Shown piece by piece: positions 17,848-27,159 of a stretch of 64,000 nucleotides of DNA (within the stretch, counting starts at the first letter, position 1; every line of letters starts with the position of its first letter). Where the stretch lies: assembly GCF_014495845.1 (NCBI RefSeq), contig NZ_CP061080.1:4826001-4890000 (forward strand), read 5' to 3'. The position numbers and the translations under genes are program-made. This DNA is from Aquibium microcysteis (GTDB taxonomy: Bacteria > Pseudomonadota > Alphaproteobacteria > Rhizobiales > Rhizobiaceae). Below the pieces are notes generated by a model, which worked only from the letters and a program-made list of their open reading frames with translations, had not been told where the DNA came from and did not search any database.

Positions 17848-17858
17848 TTGCAATGCAA
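17848..17858. promoter_or_regulatory. TGC-N3-GCA palindrome upstream of phaZ, possible PhaR site
   Basis: TTGCAATGCAA lies 83-93 bases before phaZ. TGC-N3/4-GCA type palindromes have been described for PhaR, the granule-sensing repressor of PHB genes in alphaproteobacteria, so this may tie phaZ to polymer status. The assignment rests on resemblance and context only. Confidence 0.35.
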
Positions 17859-17885
17859 TAGGACAGCCGTCGCCGACTCTCCCCG

Positions 17886-18425
17886 TCAAGGATGGAGATC
17901 GCGCGTCAGCATCCGCACCATCATGAGGCGCTCGTTCGGGTCGATGCCCGGCGGAACCTCGTCCCGGAACCGGCGTGCAAGCACGGGTCCGGCCGTCTCG
18001 GGCGGCAGTTCCACGAAGCCATGACTGGCGTAGAACGGCGCATTGAAGGGAACGGTGCGAAAGGTCGAAAGCCCGATCTGGTCGCAGCCGCGCTCACGTG
18101 CTGCCTTCGCAACCGCCTCGACCAGTGCCGCACCGACGCCGCGACGGCCGTGGGCGGGATGGACGGAGAGTTCGCATAGCCACTCGGTCCGGCCCAGGCG
18201 TTCCGTGAGGGCGAAACCGATCGGTTCGTCCAGGCTGTCGGTGGCGAGCAGAAGCCGGCGACCGCGCAGCCTTGCCGCAAATTGCGGCGGCGTCGCAGGC
18301 GGTTCCACGGCGAGCGACGGGTAGCCATGGCCGGCGAGGAGCATTCCCGCCGCCGTCTCGATCTCGATCAGGCGTTCGATCTCTCCGGATCGTGGACCAC
18401 GGATCGGATGAACCCGCGGGGACAT
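17886..18425 (-). CDS. GNAT-family N-acetyltransferase
   Basis: A 179-residue acyltransferase of the GNAT fold that would transfer acetyl from acetyl-CoA to an amine; the substrate is unknown. The acetyl-CoA pyrophosphate loop appears as VHPAHGRRGVGAALVEA (pattern R/Q-x-x-G-x-G/A), preceded by the LCELSVHP strand, and a late FYASHGFVELP region is typical. It lies 4 bases upstream-adjacent to the DUF1330 gene on the same strand, so the two are likely cotranscribed with that gene first. Confidence 0.85.
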   Translation of the reverse strand: MSPRVHPIRGPRSGEIERLIEIETAAGMLLAGHGYPSLAVEPPATPPQFAARLRGRRLLLATDSLDEPIGFALTERLGRTEWLCELSVHPAHGRRGVGAALVEAVAKAARERGCDQIGLSTFRTVPFNAPFYASHGFVELPPETAGPVLARRFRDEVPPGIDPNERLMMVRMLTRDLHP

Positions 18426-18429
18426 CCCG

Positions 18430-18723
18430 TCAGGCGTCGAATCCTTCCACGATCACCATCTCGGCGTCCGCGACGGTCTGGCGGATGGCCTTCGCCGCCT
18501 GGTACTCGGCCGAATTGTAGCAGTCGGTCGCCGCCTGCATGGAGGGAAACTCGATCACCACGTTGCGACCGCGCGCAGTGCCTTCCATGGCATTGTAGGC
18601 GCCCCCGCGGGCGAGGAACCGCGCGCCGAAACGCTCGAATGCCGGTTTGGCGGTGGCCACGTAGTCCTTGTAGCGTTCGGGGTCGCGCACGTCGACATGG
18701 GCGATCCAGTAGGCCTTGGGCAT
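18430..18723 (-). CDS. DUF1330 family protein
   Basis: A 97-residue dimeric alpha/beta-barrel (ferredoxin-like) protein. The sequence begins MPKAYWIAHVDVRDPERY and has the RFLARGGAYNAMEG and VIEFPSMQAATDCYNS motifs typical of DUF1330. The family is widespread and small; its biochemical function is not established. It is followed by the GNAT gene after 4 bases and preceded by pyrF on the far side. A purine-rich GGGGAGAGAAAACC before the ATG serves as ribosome binding site. Confidence 0.88.
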   Translation of the reverse strand: MPKAYWIAHVDVRDPERYKDYVATAKPAFERFGARFLARGGAYNAMEGTARGRNVVIEFPSMQAATDCYNSAEYQAAKAIRQTVADAEMVIVEGFDA

Positions 18724-18753
18724 GGTTTTCTCTCCCCTGGTAGAGGCCGGCCG

Positions 18754-19458
18754 TCAGGCGGCCGACTGCATTTCCGCGATGATCGCCTCCGCCGCCGCGC
18801 GCCGGTCCGGTGCGCCGACGATCGGACGCGCGACCACCAGATGGCTGGAACCGGCGCGGATCGCATCGGCCGGCGTCATCACGCGCTTCTGGTCTCCCAG
18901 GGCAGCACCGGCCGGCCGGATTCCCGGCGTCACGACCGCCATGTCCGGGCCGACGATCCTGCGCACCGCAGCCGCTTCGGCGGCCGAGCAGACGATGCCG
19001 CCCATCCCGCAGAGCCTCGCCTGCTCCGCGCGCCGCATCACCAACGTGTGCGGATCGTACTCGTACCCCGCGTCGATCAGGTCCTGCTCGTCCATGGAGG
19101 TCAGCACGGTCACGGCCAGCAGGCAGATGTCGCTGCCCCGCGCGGCCGCCACCGCCGCGCGCATCGCCTTGGGATAGGCGTGCAGCGTCAGCATGGTGAC
19201 GCCCATCCTCGCGATGCTCTCGACGCCCTCTGCCACCGTGTTGTCGATGTCGAGAAGCTTCATGTCGAGGAAGACCTTCTTGCCGTCGGCGACGAGGTCG
19301 CGGGCGAAATCCAGCCCGCCGGCGAAGGCCAGCCGGTAGCCGATCTTGTAGAAGCGTGCGACGCCATCGAGTTCGCGCACCACCGCCTCGGCGGTCGCCA
19401 CGTCGGGCAGGTCGAGGCCGACGATCAGCCGGTCGCGCATGTCGGTGTCATTGGTCAT
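18754..19458 (-). CDS. pyrF: Orotidine 5'-phosphate decarboxylase
   Basis: A 234-residue TIM-barrel enzyme that makes UMP from OMP in the last step of pyrimidine synthesis. The catalytic D-x-K-x-x-D array is in [14 protein letters not shown]; the phosphate-gripping end is [11 protein letters not shown] preceded by TPGIRPAG. The start at 19458 ([10 protein letters not shown]) is at the usual distance from the first beta strand [10 protein letters not shown]. The upstream open frame to 19620 is not conserved. It sits in the dnaJ-pmtA neighbourhood, an arrangement I recall from other rhizobia. Confidence 0.95.
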   Translation of the reverse strand: MTNDTDMRDRLIVGLDLPDVATAEAVVRELDGVARFYKIGYRLAFAGGLDFARDLVADGKKVFLDMKLLDIDNTVAEGVESIARMGVTMLTLHAYPKAMRAAVAAARGSDICLLAVTVLTSMDEQDLIDAGYEYDPHTLVMRRAEQARLCGMGGIVCSAAEAAAVRRIVGPDMAVVTPGIRPAGAALGDQKRVMTPADAIRAGSSHLVVARPIVGAPDRRAAAEAIIAEMQSAA

Positions 19459-19591
19459 GGTCGATTCTGCCGAAATGCTTCGTTCCAGTCCAGTCGCACA
19501 GGAACACCCGGCCGGAAAGTCCCAAACGCATCTGCGCCCGGGAGAACGTTGCAGGCCCTGCCTCGCTCGCCCCGAACGCCGCCCGTTCCGC

Positions 19592-20176
19592 TCAGGCCCG
19601 GGTGGAGAATGCCCGGGCACGATCGATCAGGCTTTCGCACAGCCGCGTCATGCCCTTCGTCAGCCGCTCGTCCCTGAACGCACCGTCGGCCTCGAACGCC
19701 TCCGCCGCGTTGGGAACCGAAACCTGAGCCGAGACCAGTTCCATGCCGATATGGGCCAGGATGGCCCGGAGATGATTGGCGGCACGAATGCCGGCGAAAT
19801 GTCCGTTCGATGACGAGCAGATACCGACGACCTTGCCGGGGTAGGGCCGCAGAGCGCGGTTTCCATCGCTCTTCACGCGGCTGACCCAGTCGATCGCGTT
19901 CTTGAGCAGCGGCGGCACCGAACCGTTGTACTCGGGCGTGCAGATCAGCACGGCGTCATGCGCCGCGATCTGGCGGGCGAGCTGGACGGCGTTCTCCGGG
20001 ATGCCCCGCTCCTTTTCGTAATCCTCGTCCATGATCGGCAGCGGATAGTCGGCCAGCGAAAGCCGCGTCACTTCCGCCCCCTGCAGCGCCAGTTCTTTCA
20101 TGGCTGCATCGGCAGTCCTGCCGCTGTAGGCGCCCTTCCGGCTGGAGCCTGCGAAGACGAGGATTCTTGCTGCCAT
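19592..20176 (-). CDS. NADPH-dependent FMN reductase family protein
   Basis: A 194-residue flavodoxin-fold oxidoreductase related to the ChrR/YieF quinone reductases. The N-terminal phosphate loop [14 protein letters not shown] and the flavin-contact motif [19 protein letters not shown] are clear. It would use NAD(P)H to reduce FMN, quinones or metals; the physiological substrate is unknown. The gene lies between pyrF downstream (133 bases) and a divergent lysozyme-inhibitor-like gene, so its promoter is in the 76-base gap at 20177-20252. Confidence 0.9.
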   Translation of the reverse strand: MAARILVFAGSSRKGAYSGRTADAAMKELALQGAEVTRLSLADYPLPIMDEDYEKERGIPENAVQLARQIAAHDAVLICTPEYNGSVPPLLKNAIDWVSRVKSDGNRALRPYPGKVVGICSSSNGHFAGIRAANHLRAILAHIGMELVSAQVSVPNAAEAFEADGAFRDERLTKGMTRLCESLIDRARAFSTRA

Positions 20177-20252
20177 TGGAGATCCGATCTGCCAGACTGC
20201 AGAGGGTTATATGGCTTGCGCCGCAGCAGGCAACCGCATTCGTGAAGGGACG

Positions 20253-20768
20253 ATGGAAATGAAGCAGATGGCGATGGCAGCCATGGCGTTGGCTCTGGTG
20301 GCATCGATTGTACGACCGGCCTGGGCGGACGAGGCGCTCCCGCAGGACACCGTAGAGGTCCAGTCCTGCATCGAAGGCGTGCGCGAATACAATTCCTCCG
20401 CCGAGCCTGGTGGAGAGGCCAGCCGCGACGAATGCATCGGTACCGTCGCCAAGCCCTGCCTCGAGACGGACGAGGGGCAGTCCACTTATGGCATGATGGC
20501 GTGCTACGCTCGCGAACTGGCGGTCTGGGACGTCATGCTCAACGACAATTACGGGGCCTTGAAGGACGGGATGCCGGAAGCCGGAGTCCGGGCGCTGCGC
20601 GACACGCAGCTGAAGTGGATCGCCTATCGTGATTCCAAATGCGAATGGCCGGCCGTCTTCTTCGAGGGTGGAACCATCTCCGGGCCGATCTCGGCGGCAT
20701 GTCTCAACGAAACGACGGCGCGTCGGGCCAACGAACTGGCTGACTATCTCGACTGGACGCAGAACTGA
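20253..20768 (+). CDS. LprI-like (DUF1311) periplasmic lysozyme-inhibitor family protein
   Basis: A 171-residue exported protein. A signal peptide (about residues 1-26, ending RPAWADE) precedes a DUF1311/LprI domain with the typical MMACYARELAVWDVMLNDNYGAL helix (part shown: ARELAVWD), LRDTQLKWIAYRDSKCEW, and paired cysteines. The Mycobacterium LprI protein inhibits lysozyme; whether this one does is unknown. The start at 20253 is chosen because GAAGGGA lies just upstream and a signal peptide follows directly. Convergent with pmtA. Confidence 0.85.
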   Translation: MEMKQMAMAAMALALVASIVRPAWADEALPQDTVEVQSCIEGVREYNSSAEPGGEASRDECIGTVAKPCLETDEGQSTYGMMACYARELAVWDVMLNDNYGALKDGMPEAGVRALRDTQLKWIAYRDSKCEWPAVFFEGGTISGPISAACLNETTARRANELADYLDWTQN

Positions 20769-20792
20769 AGCCGCGACCGGCCCCGCGCCCGA

Positions 20793-21404
20793 TCAGCGGG
20801 CGCTGGGGCGGCGATAGATCCACAGCTGCGCCGGCGGCAGGTTGCGCAGGACGAAGCCGAGATGCTCGACCGTGTAGTTGCCGCCGCGGGCGGGCACCGG
20901 CGAGAACGGTCCATAGGTGAACTGCACCACCGGGCGGCCGGGGGGAAGCCGATCGAGCAGGTCGTCGACATAGGCGATGCGCTGCGCGAGCGGGAAGTTC
21001 AGCAGCGGTACGCCGGAGATCACGGCGTCGAACTGCATGCTCCCGCCTTCGCCCAGCGTCGTGTCAAGGTCGAAAGCGTCACCCCGGATGACGTTGACGC
21101 CGGGAAAGCTCCGCCTGAGGTGGTCGACGAAATCGGCCGAGTATTCGACCAGATGAAGCTTCTGGGGTGCGATTCCCCGCGCCAGGATCGCCTTCGTTAT
21201 CACGCCCGTGCCGGCACCGAGTTCCAGCACCGGTCGGCCGGATGCGGTGTCGATGACGGAGGCCATGAGCTGGGAAACGGCGGCACTGGTCGGCAGGATG
21301 GCGCCCACGGCGCGGGGCGTCTCGATCCAGCCGCGCAGGAAGCGCAACTCGTCCTCGAAATGGCCGGCGAGGGTTCTGCGGACGGCTCTGACACTGCGCT
21401 GCAT
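20793..21404 (-). CDS. pmtA: Phosphatidylethanolamine N-methyltransferase
   Basis: A 203-residue SAM-dependent enzyme that methylates phosphatidylethanolamine stepwise to phosphatidylcholine, an abundant lipid of plant- and animal-associated alphaproteobacteria. It strongly resembles the Rhizobium/Agrobacterium PmtA type: FEDELRFLRGWIETPRAVGA, motif I VLELGAGTGVITKAILARG, the acidic LVEYSADF strand, GDAFDLDTTLGE, and the ending RNLPPAQLWIYRRP. It has no transmembrane segment, as expected for this soluble type that binds anionic membranes. dnaJ lies 106 bases upstream on the same strand. Confidence 0.9.
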   Translation of the reverse strand: MQRSVRAVRRTLAGHFEDELRFLRGWIETPRAVGAILPTSAAVSQLMASVIDTASGRPVLELGAGTGVITKAILARGIAPQKLHLVEYSADFVDHLRRSFPGVNVIRGDAFDLDTTLGEGGSMQFDAVISGVPLLNFPLAQRIAYVDDLLDRLPPGRPVVQFTYGPFSPVPARGGNYTVEHLGFVLRNLPPAQLWIYRRPSAR

Positions 21405-21510
21405 GCTCTGCTCTCCTGGCGAGGACGGTCTTCGACCGTGCGGATCCTTGCCTGCAGACTGTGTCCAAACGCGGTCCGGTTCACGGCGAAGGCGCGTGGA
21501 ATGTCCGCCG

Positions 21511-22644
21511 TCAGTTCCCGAACGACTCGAAGAAGTCCTTCATGCGGTTGAAGAAACCGGTCGACTGCGGGCTGTTCTCGGTGGAGGACAGCTTGTCGAA
21601 CTCCTCCAGCAGCTCGCGCTGCCGGCGTGACAGGTTCTGCGGCGTCTCCACCGAGACCTGGATGATCAGGTCGCCGACCATGTTCTGGCGCATGACCGGC
21701 ATGCCCTTGCCCTTGACGCGGAACTTGCGGCCGTTCTGCGTCCCTTCGGGGATCTTCACGCGGGTCTGCGTGCCGTCGAGCGTCGCCACCTCGAACGAGC
21801 CGCCGAGCGCAGCCGTCGTCATCGAGATCGGCGCCGTGCAGTAGAGGTTCTCCGCTTCGCGCTGGAAGAACTCGTGCGGCGAAACGGAGAGGAAGATGTA
21901 GAGGTCGCCCGAGGGTCCGCCGCGCGTGCCCGCCTCCCCCTCGCCCGACAGGCGGATCCGCGTCCCGTCTTCGATGCCTGCCGGAATATTCACCGACAGC
22001 GTGCGCTCCTCGGTCACGCGTCCCTGGCCGTCGCACTTCGGGCAGGGGTCCTTGATGGTCTGGCCGCGGCCATGGCAGGCCGGGCAGGTGCGTTCGATGG
22101 AGAAGAAGCCGCCGGTCTGAGCGCGCACGCGGCCGGCACCGCCACACATCGAGCAGGTGACGGGCTGGGTTCCGGGCTTGGCCCCCGAGCCGGAGCACTC
22201 GCTGCACGTGATCGAACTGGGGACGTGGATCTGCGCCGTCTTGCCGTTGAAGGCTTCCTCCAGCGTGATCTCCATGTTGTAGCGCAGGTCGGCCCCGCGC
22301 TCCCGTCCGCCGGACGAGCGCCGCCGTCCGCCGCCCATCATCTCGCCGAAGATGTCCTCGAAGATGTCGGCAAATCCGCCGGCTCCGGCGAAGCCGGCAC
22401 CCGCACCGCCCATCCCGCCGTTCTCGAAGGCGGCGTGTCCGAAACGATCGTAGGCGGCGCGCTTCTGGGGGTCCTTGAGCGTCTCGTAGGCTTCGTTGAT
22501 TTCCTTGAAGCGCCGTTCCGCGTCGGCGTCGCCGGGATTGCGGTCCGGATGGCACTGCATGGCGAGCTTGCGGAATGCAGCTTTCAGGTCCTTTTCCGAT
22601 GCGCTCTTCTCGACGCCCAGCGTCTCGTAGAAATCAGCCTTCAT
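21511..22644 (-). CDS. dnaJ: Chaperone DnaJ (Hsp40)
   Basis: A 377-residue co-chaperone that delivers unfolded proteins to DnaK and stimulates its ATPase. The J-domain has the HPD motif in [11 protein letters not shown], then a glycine/phenylalanine-rich linker, and a zinc domain with four repeats [24 protein letters not shown] and CPKCDGQG, all cysteines present. The C-terminal substrate domains follow. In contrast to the common dnaK-dnaJ pair, an acyltransferase gene lies between it and dnaK on the same strand. No heat-shock promoter match was found directly before dnaJ. Confidence 0.97.
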   Translation of the reverse strand: MKADFYETLGVEKSASEKDLKAAFRKLAMQCHPDRNPGDADAERRFKEINEAYETLKDPQKRAAYDRFGHAAFENGGMGGAGAGFAGAGGFADIFEDIFGEMMGGGRRRSSGGRERGADLRYNMEITLEEAFNGKTAQIHVPSSITCSECSGSGAKPGTQPVTCSMCGGAGRVRAQTGGFFSIERTCPACHGRGQTIKDPCPKCDGQGRVTEERTLSVNIPAGIEDGTRIRLSGEGEAGTRGGPSGDLYIFLSVSPHEFFQREAENLYCTAPISMTTAALGGSFEVATLDGTQTRVKIPEGTQNGRKFRVKGKGMPVMRQNMVGDLIIQVSVETPQNLSRRQRELLEEFDKLSSTENSPQSTGFFNRMKDFFESFGN

Positions 22645-22817
22645 GGTGCTCGCGGATATTCCTGCTGCCTGTCGGGTTGGCCGGCGCGCCAGGGGCGCCT
22701 ACCGCTGGCACCGATTTAGTAAAGCCGGCGGGCATGCGCCATAGCCGGTTCGCCACAGGACCGCCTTTTTTTGCCGACGGACCATCCGCCAAGGGCGATT
22801 CGCGATGCGTCCGTCAC

Positions 22818-23915
22818 CTATCCGACCGGCTGCGGCGTACGCTGGGGGCTCGGGCGGTCCGGGGTCAGCCGTCCGACCATGTAGCGTCCGACCGGCCGCT
22901 CGAAGTATCGCTCGGAAACGACCGCCAGCGCGATCGTGACGGCACACGGCAGGAGGGCGTAGGCATAGAAGCCGATCGTCTCCGTCGGTGCGATCACCTT
23001 GCGCCACAGGACGGAGAAGAACACGGCCTCGACGACCGGATGCAGCAGGTAGATGCCGAGCGAGACCTTGCCGATGGGGTGCAGGAAGGCGAGGTAACGC
23101 GAAGCGTCTGGATCGTTTCGCTCGGCCAGGGCAGCGAAATACATGCCGGCTGCCAGCAAAGCGACGATCAGGGCCGCGTGCTGGCGCGTGGCCATGGCGG
23201 CAAGCGAAAGCGCAAACAGCGTCCACGCCGGCCAGTGCGCCGCCAGGCGAAAGCTGCTCCGGCGGACGGCGACGGACACGAGAGCGCCGATGGTGAAGTC
23301 GGCGAAGGCCCGGTAGGCGCCCCAGGTATCTGCGCGCAGCCAGCTCTCGAACGGGATCACCCCGCGTGCAACCGCGGCCTCCAGTGCAAGCACCAGACCA
23401 CCGGCGAGGACGGCTATGCCGGCAGGACCACCGAGGCGATACGCCAGAACGACGAGCGGCAGGAGGAGGTAGCAGAACCATTCCGCCGAAAGACACCATG
23501 CCACGTAGTTGAACGTGAGTTGCTCGGTCAGGCCCCAGGCCTGGACGAGCAGCAGGTTCGCCGGAAGGACGCTCCAGGCATAGCGGCCGGGATCGTCCGT
23601 GCGGACGACCCCGAAATGGATCGCGAGCGCGACGCCGCAGAAGAAGAGCAGGGTGGCGAGGTAGAGCGGGTAGAAACGCGCGAGCCGCCGCACCAGGAAG
23701 GCGCGGTAACTTCCCGGCGCGCGGAGCAGGTCGTCGCCGTAGCGTTCCATGATCAGGTAGCCGGAGATCATGAAGAACATCTCCATCACGGCCAGAAGCC
23801 GATAGAGATAGGCGCCGATTTCCTCATGGCCGGGCGGGGCGAAACGCAGGAAATGCCACACCATGATCGAAAGCGCGGCGATCAGTCTCCATGTTTCGAA
23901 GATGCGATAGTGCAT
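22818..23915 (-). CDS. Acyltransferase family 3 membrane protein (OafA/YrhL-like)
   Basis: A 365-residue integral membrane protein with about ten predicted helices. It begins HYRIFETWRLIAALSIMVWH, carrying an R-x-x-A motif and the histidine of the family, and contains FNYVAWCLSAEWFCYLLLP, the typical acyltransferase-3 signature with S-x-E-W/x-x-Y. Members acetylate or otherwise acylate cell-surface sugars, O-antigen or Nod factors. Its substrate is unknown. The position between dnaK and dnaJ suggests a recent insertion into a conserved gene pair. A CtrA-type palindrome lies 74-97 bases upstream. Confidence 0.88.
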   Translation of the reverse strand: MHYRIFETWRLIAALSIMVWHFLRFAPPGHEEIGAYLYRLLAVMEMFFMISGYLIMERYGDDLLRAPGSYRAFLVRRLARFYPLYLATLLFFCGVALAIHFGVVRTDDPGRYAWSVLPANLLLVQAWGLTEQLTFNYVAWCLSAEWFCYLLLPLVVLAYRLGGPAGIAVLAGGLVLALEAAVARGVIPFESWLRADTWGAYRAFADFTIGALVSVAVRRSSFRLAAHWPAWTLFALSLAAMATRQHAALIVALLAAGMYFAALAERNDPDASRYLAFLHPIGKVSLGIYLLHPVVEAVFFSVLWRKVIAPTETIGFYAYALLPCAVTIALAVVSERYFERPVGRYMVGRLTPDRPSPQRTPQPVG

Positions 23916-23988
23916 GGACGCCCGTCACCCCGCGCGACCGTTCGCGCTACCCACCCTCGATCAATAGGAGGCGGCGAAGGCGGGGTCG

Positions 23989-24012
23989 AGCTTAACCACC
24001 GGTTAAGCTTAA
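23989..24012. promoter_or_regulatory. Palindrome with CtrA-type site upstream of the acyltransferase gene
   Basis: AGCTTAACCACCGGTTAAGCT at 23989-24009 is a perfect inverted repeat with nine-base arms and contains TTAA-N7-TTAA (23992-24006), the CtrA consensus; a third TTAA follows at 24009-24012. It is in the gap between dnaK's terminator and the acyltransferase start at 23915. It could also fold as a hairpin, but there is no T-run. Confidence 0.45.
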
Positions 24013-24050
24013 CGCGTCGTGGTGGTCGCCACGCGCGCGTGTCGCGGCCA

Positions 24051-24084
24051 AAGAAAAAGGCCGGTGCCATGTCTGGCACCGGCC
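24051..24084 (-). terminator. Intrinsic terminator of dnaK
   Basis: An 11-base perfect stem (GGCCGGTGCCA against TGGCACCGGCC, four-base loop) ends in TTTTTCTT on the minus strand, 31 bases after the dnaK stop. It separates dnaK transcription from the acyltransferase gene. Confidence 0.85.
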
Positions 24085-24114
24085 GTCACCGTCTGGACGG
24101 AGGACGATCTTCGA

Positions 24115-26028
<1,914 letters not shown>

Positions 26029-26152
26029 GTCTATGCTCTCCGCTTTAGCAGGCTGCCAGGACCCGTACCGGCGTTCCGCACGGCAGCCCCTGTTTTCAGG
26101 AATCTGCTCCGTCCCCATGCGCGATCGGCACGTCTTCGGAGCGTCGCGGCGT

Positions 26153-26181
26153 ATATAAGTAGGGGAGTTTTCTCACGCAAG
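26153..26181 (-). promoter_or_regulatory. RpoH (sigma-32) promoter of dnaK
   Basis: On the minus strand CTTG (26178-26181) and CTTATAT (26153-26159) are separated by 18 bases, a full match to the alphaproteobacterial heat-shock consensus CTTG-N17/18-CYTATNT. It is the only clear RpoH promoter in the window and gives a leader of roughly 115-120 bases before dnaK. Confidence 0.85.
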
Positions 26182-26227
26182 CGGGATGCCCCGGGCAGTT
26201 CTGCTTGTGTGTCATGCGCGACCCCTT

Positions 26228-26246
26228 TATATGTACGTTGCATATG
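26228..26246. promoter_or_regulatory. Operator palindrome upstream of the marR gene
   Basis: TATATGTACGTTGCATATG contains ATATGTA and TGCATAT as arms (one mismatch, three-base spacer). It is 25-43 bases before the marR start. The same motif, ATATGTAYGYTGCATRYRT, recurs at 26882-26900, which makes it a strong candidate for the MarR protein's own operator. Confidence 0.65.
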
Positions 26247-26270
26247 TGCGGGCTGCCCGGGAAGCGCTTG

Positions 26271-26816
26271 ATGCTGGACGATTCCGAAACGGCCCGGCTC
26301 GAAAACGCCTTCGGAGCGATGAGCCTCGCCTGCGTGGACAAGATGGAGCGGGCCTTTCTCGCCGCCGGCGGTCGTGGCCCCAGCGCAACGGCGGCCATCA
26401 TCCGGATCGGTACCGAGCCGGGACTGTCGATCGAACGGCTGCGCCGGATGCTGGCGCTGTCGCACTCGGCGACGGTGCGGCTCGTCGACCAGCTCGCGGC
26501 CGCCGGCCTGGTGATGCGCGAGACCGCCGGCGCCGGCGCCGGCGCCGTCGACCGACGCGCGCGGGCCCTCGTCCTTACCGCCGAGGGCGAGGCGGCCTTC
26601 CAGCGCAGCCTTGCTGCGCGGCGCGACGTTCTCGCCCGCGCCACCCGGACCCTCACTCCAGAGGACAAGCGCCTCCTCGACGCCCTGATCGGCAAGATCC
26701 TGCCTGCACTGGTCGATCCCGGCGACGATTCGGACATCGTCTGCCGAATCTGCGACGAGGGGAGCTGCATTCCGGCGCGCTGCCCCATCGACCATCGCGA
26801 AATACCGGTGGGCTGA
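26271..26816 (+). CDS. MarR-family regulator with C-terminal four-cysteine motif
   Basis: A 181-residue winged-helix repressor-type protein. The DNA-binding domain spans about residues 40-115, with the recognition-helix region LSHSATVRLVDQLAAAGLV and the wing RRARALVLTAEGEAA. The tail carries VCRICDEGSCIPARCPIDH, in which four cysteines (C-x2-C-x4-C-x4-C) could bind a metal or sense oxidants. The ATG at 26271 starts at the usual distance from the first helix; the frame is open to 26205 but the operator lies in that part. A matching operator upstream of the M48 protease gene suggests autoregulation and control of that gene. Ligand unknown. Confidence 0.85.
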   Translation: MLDDSETARLENAFGAMSLACVDKMERAFLAAGGRGPSATAAIIRIGTEPGLSIERLRRMLALSHSATVRLVDQLAAAGLVMRETAGAGAGAVDRRARALVLTAEGEAAFQRSLAARRDVLARATRTLTPEDKRLLDALIGKILPALVDPGDDSDIVCRICDEGSCIPARCPIDHREIPVG

Positions 26817-26863
26817 GCCGCCCCGCTTTCTCCGAGCCTATGGATTCGAGCGGTCCCTTCCCG

Positions 26864-26901
26864 TTGACGGATTGCGCTATTATATGTATGCTGCATGCAT
26901 A
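26864..26901 (+). promoter_or_regulatory. Promoter with second copy of the MarR operator
   Basis: A TTGACG (26864-26869) is followed after 17 bases by TATGCT (26887-26892). Overlapping the -10 is the palindrome ATGTATGC-T-GCATGCAT (26884-26900), eight-base arms with one mismatch. Aligned with the site at 26228 the two share 15 of 19 positions and the other four are transitions. Binding here would block the promoter directly. Confidence 0.6.
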
Positions 26902-26920
26902 ATAACAATGGAGAGTCGTC

Positions 26921-27073
26921 GTGCACCGCCTCGCGCTACTGTGGTACTTCGGCGACCCGCTCGCGGTTCTGCGGCCCGTGCCGCCACGACATCGCAACGA
27001 TCCGGAGGGTGGCGCCTGGCGCCTTGGTTGCCGCTCGGCTTCACCGGGCGTGGAGACCGGCCGGGGTCGGTGA
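26921..27073 (+). CDS. Possible 50-residue leader ORF upstream of the M48 gene
   Basis: A GTG at 26921 has GGAG seven bases before it and opens a 50-codon frame (VHRLALLWYFGDPLAV at the start) that ends at 27073, inside the 259-base stretch between the operator and the protease start. I do not recognise the product. It could be a real small protein, a translated leader, or chance. The protease frame itself is also open through this stretch from an ATG at 26908, which would add 84 residues of unconserved sequence. Confidence 0.3.
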   Translation: MHRLALLWYFGDPLAVLRPVPPRHRNDPEGGAWRLGCRSASPGVETGRGR

Positions 27074-27159
27074 GGGTGAGGCTGGCGCGCGATGCGGAAG
27101 GGCGTCACGGTGAACCCTCGGGCTCGGCAAGTGCTTCGGGGCACCCCATATCTTCCGAC

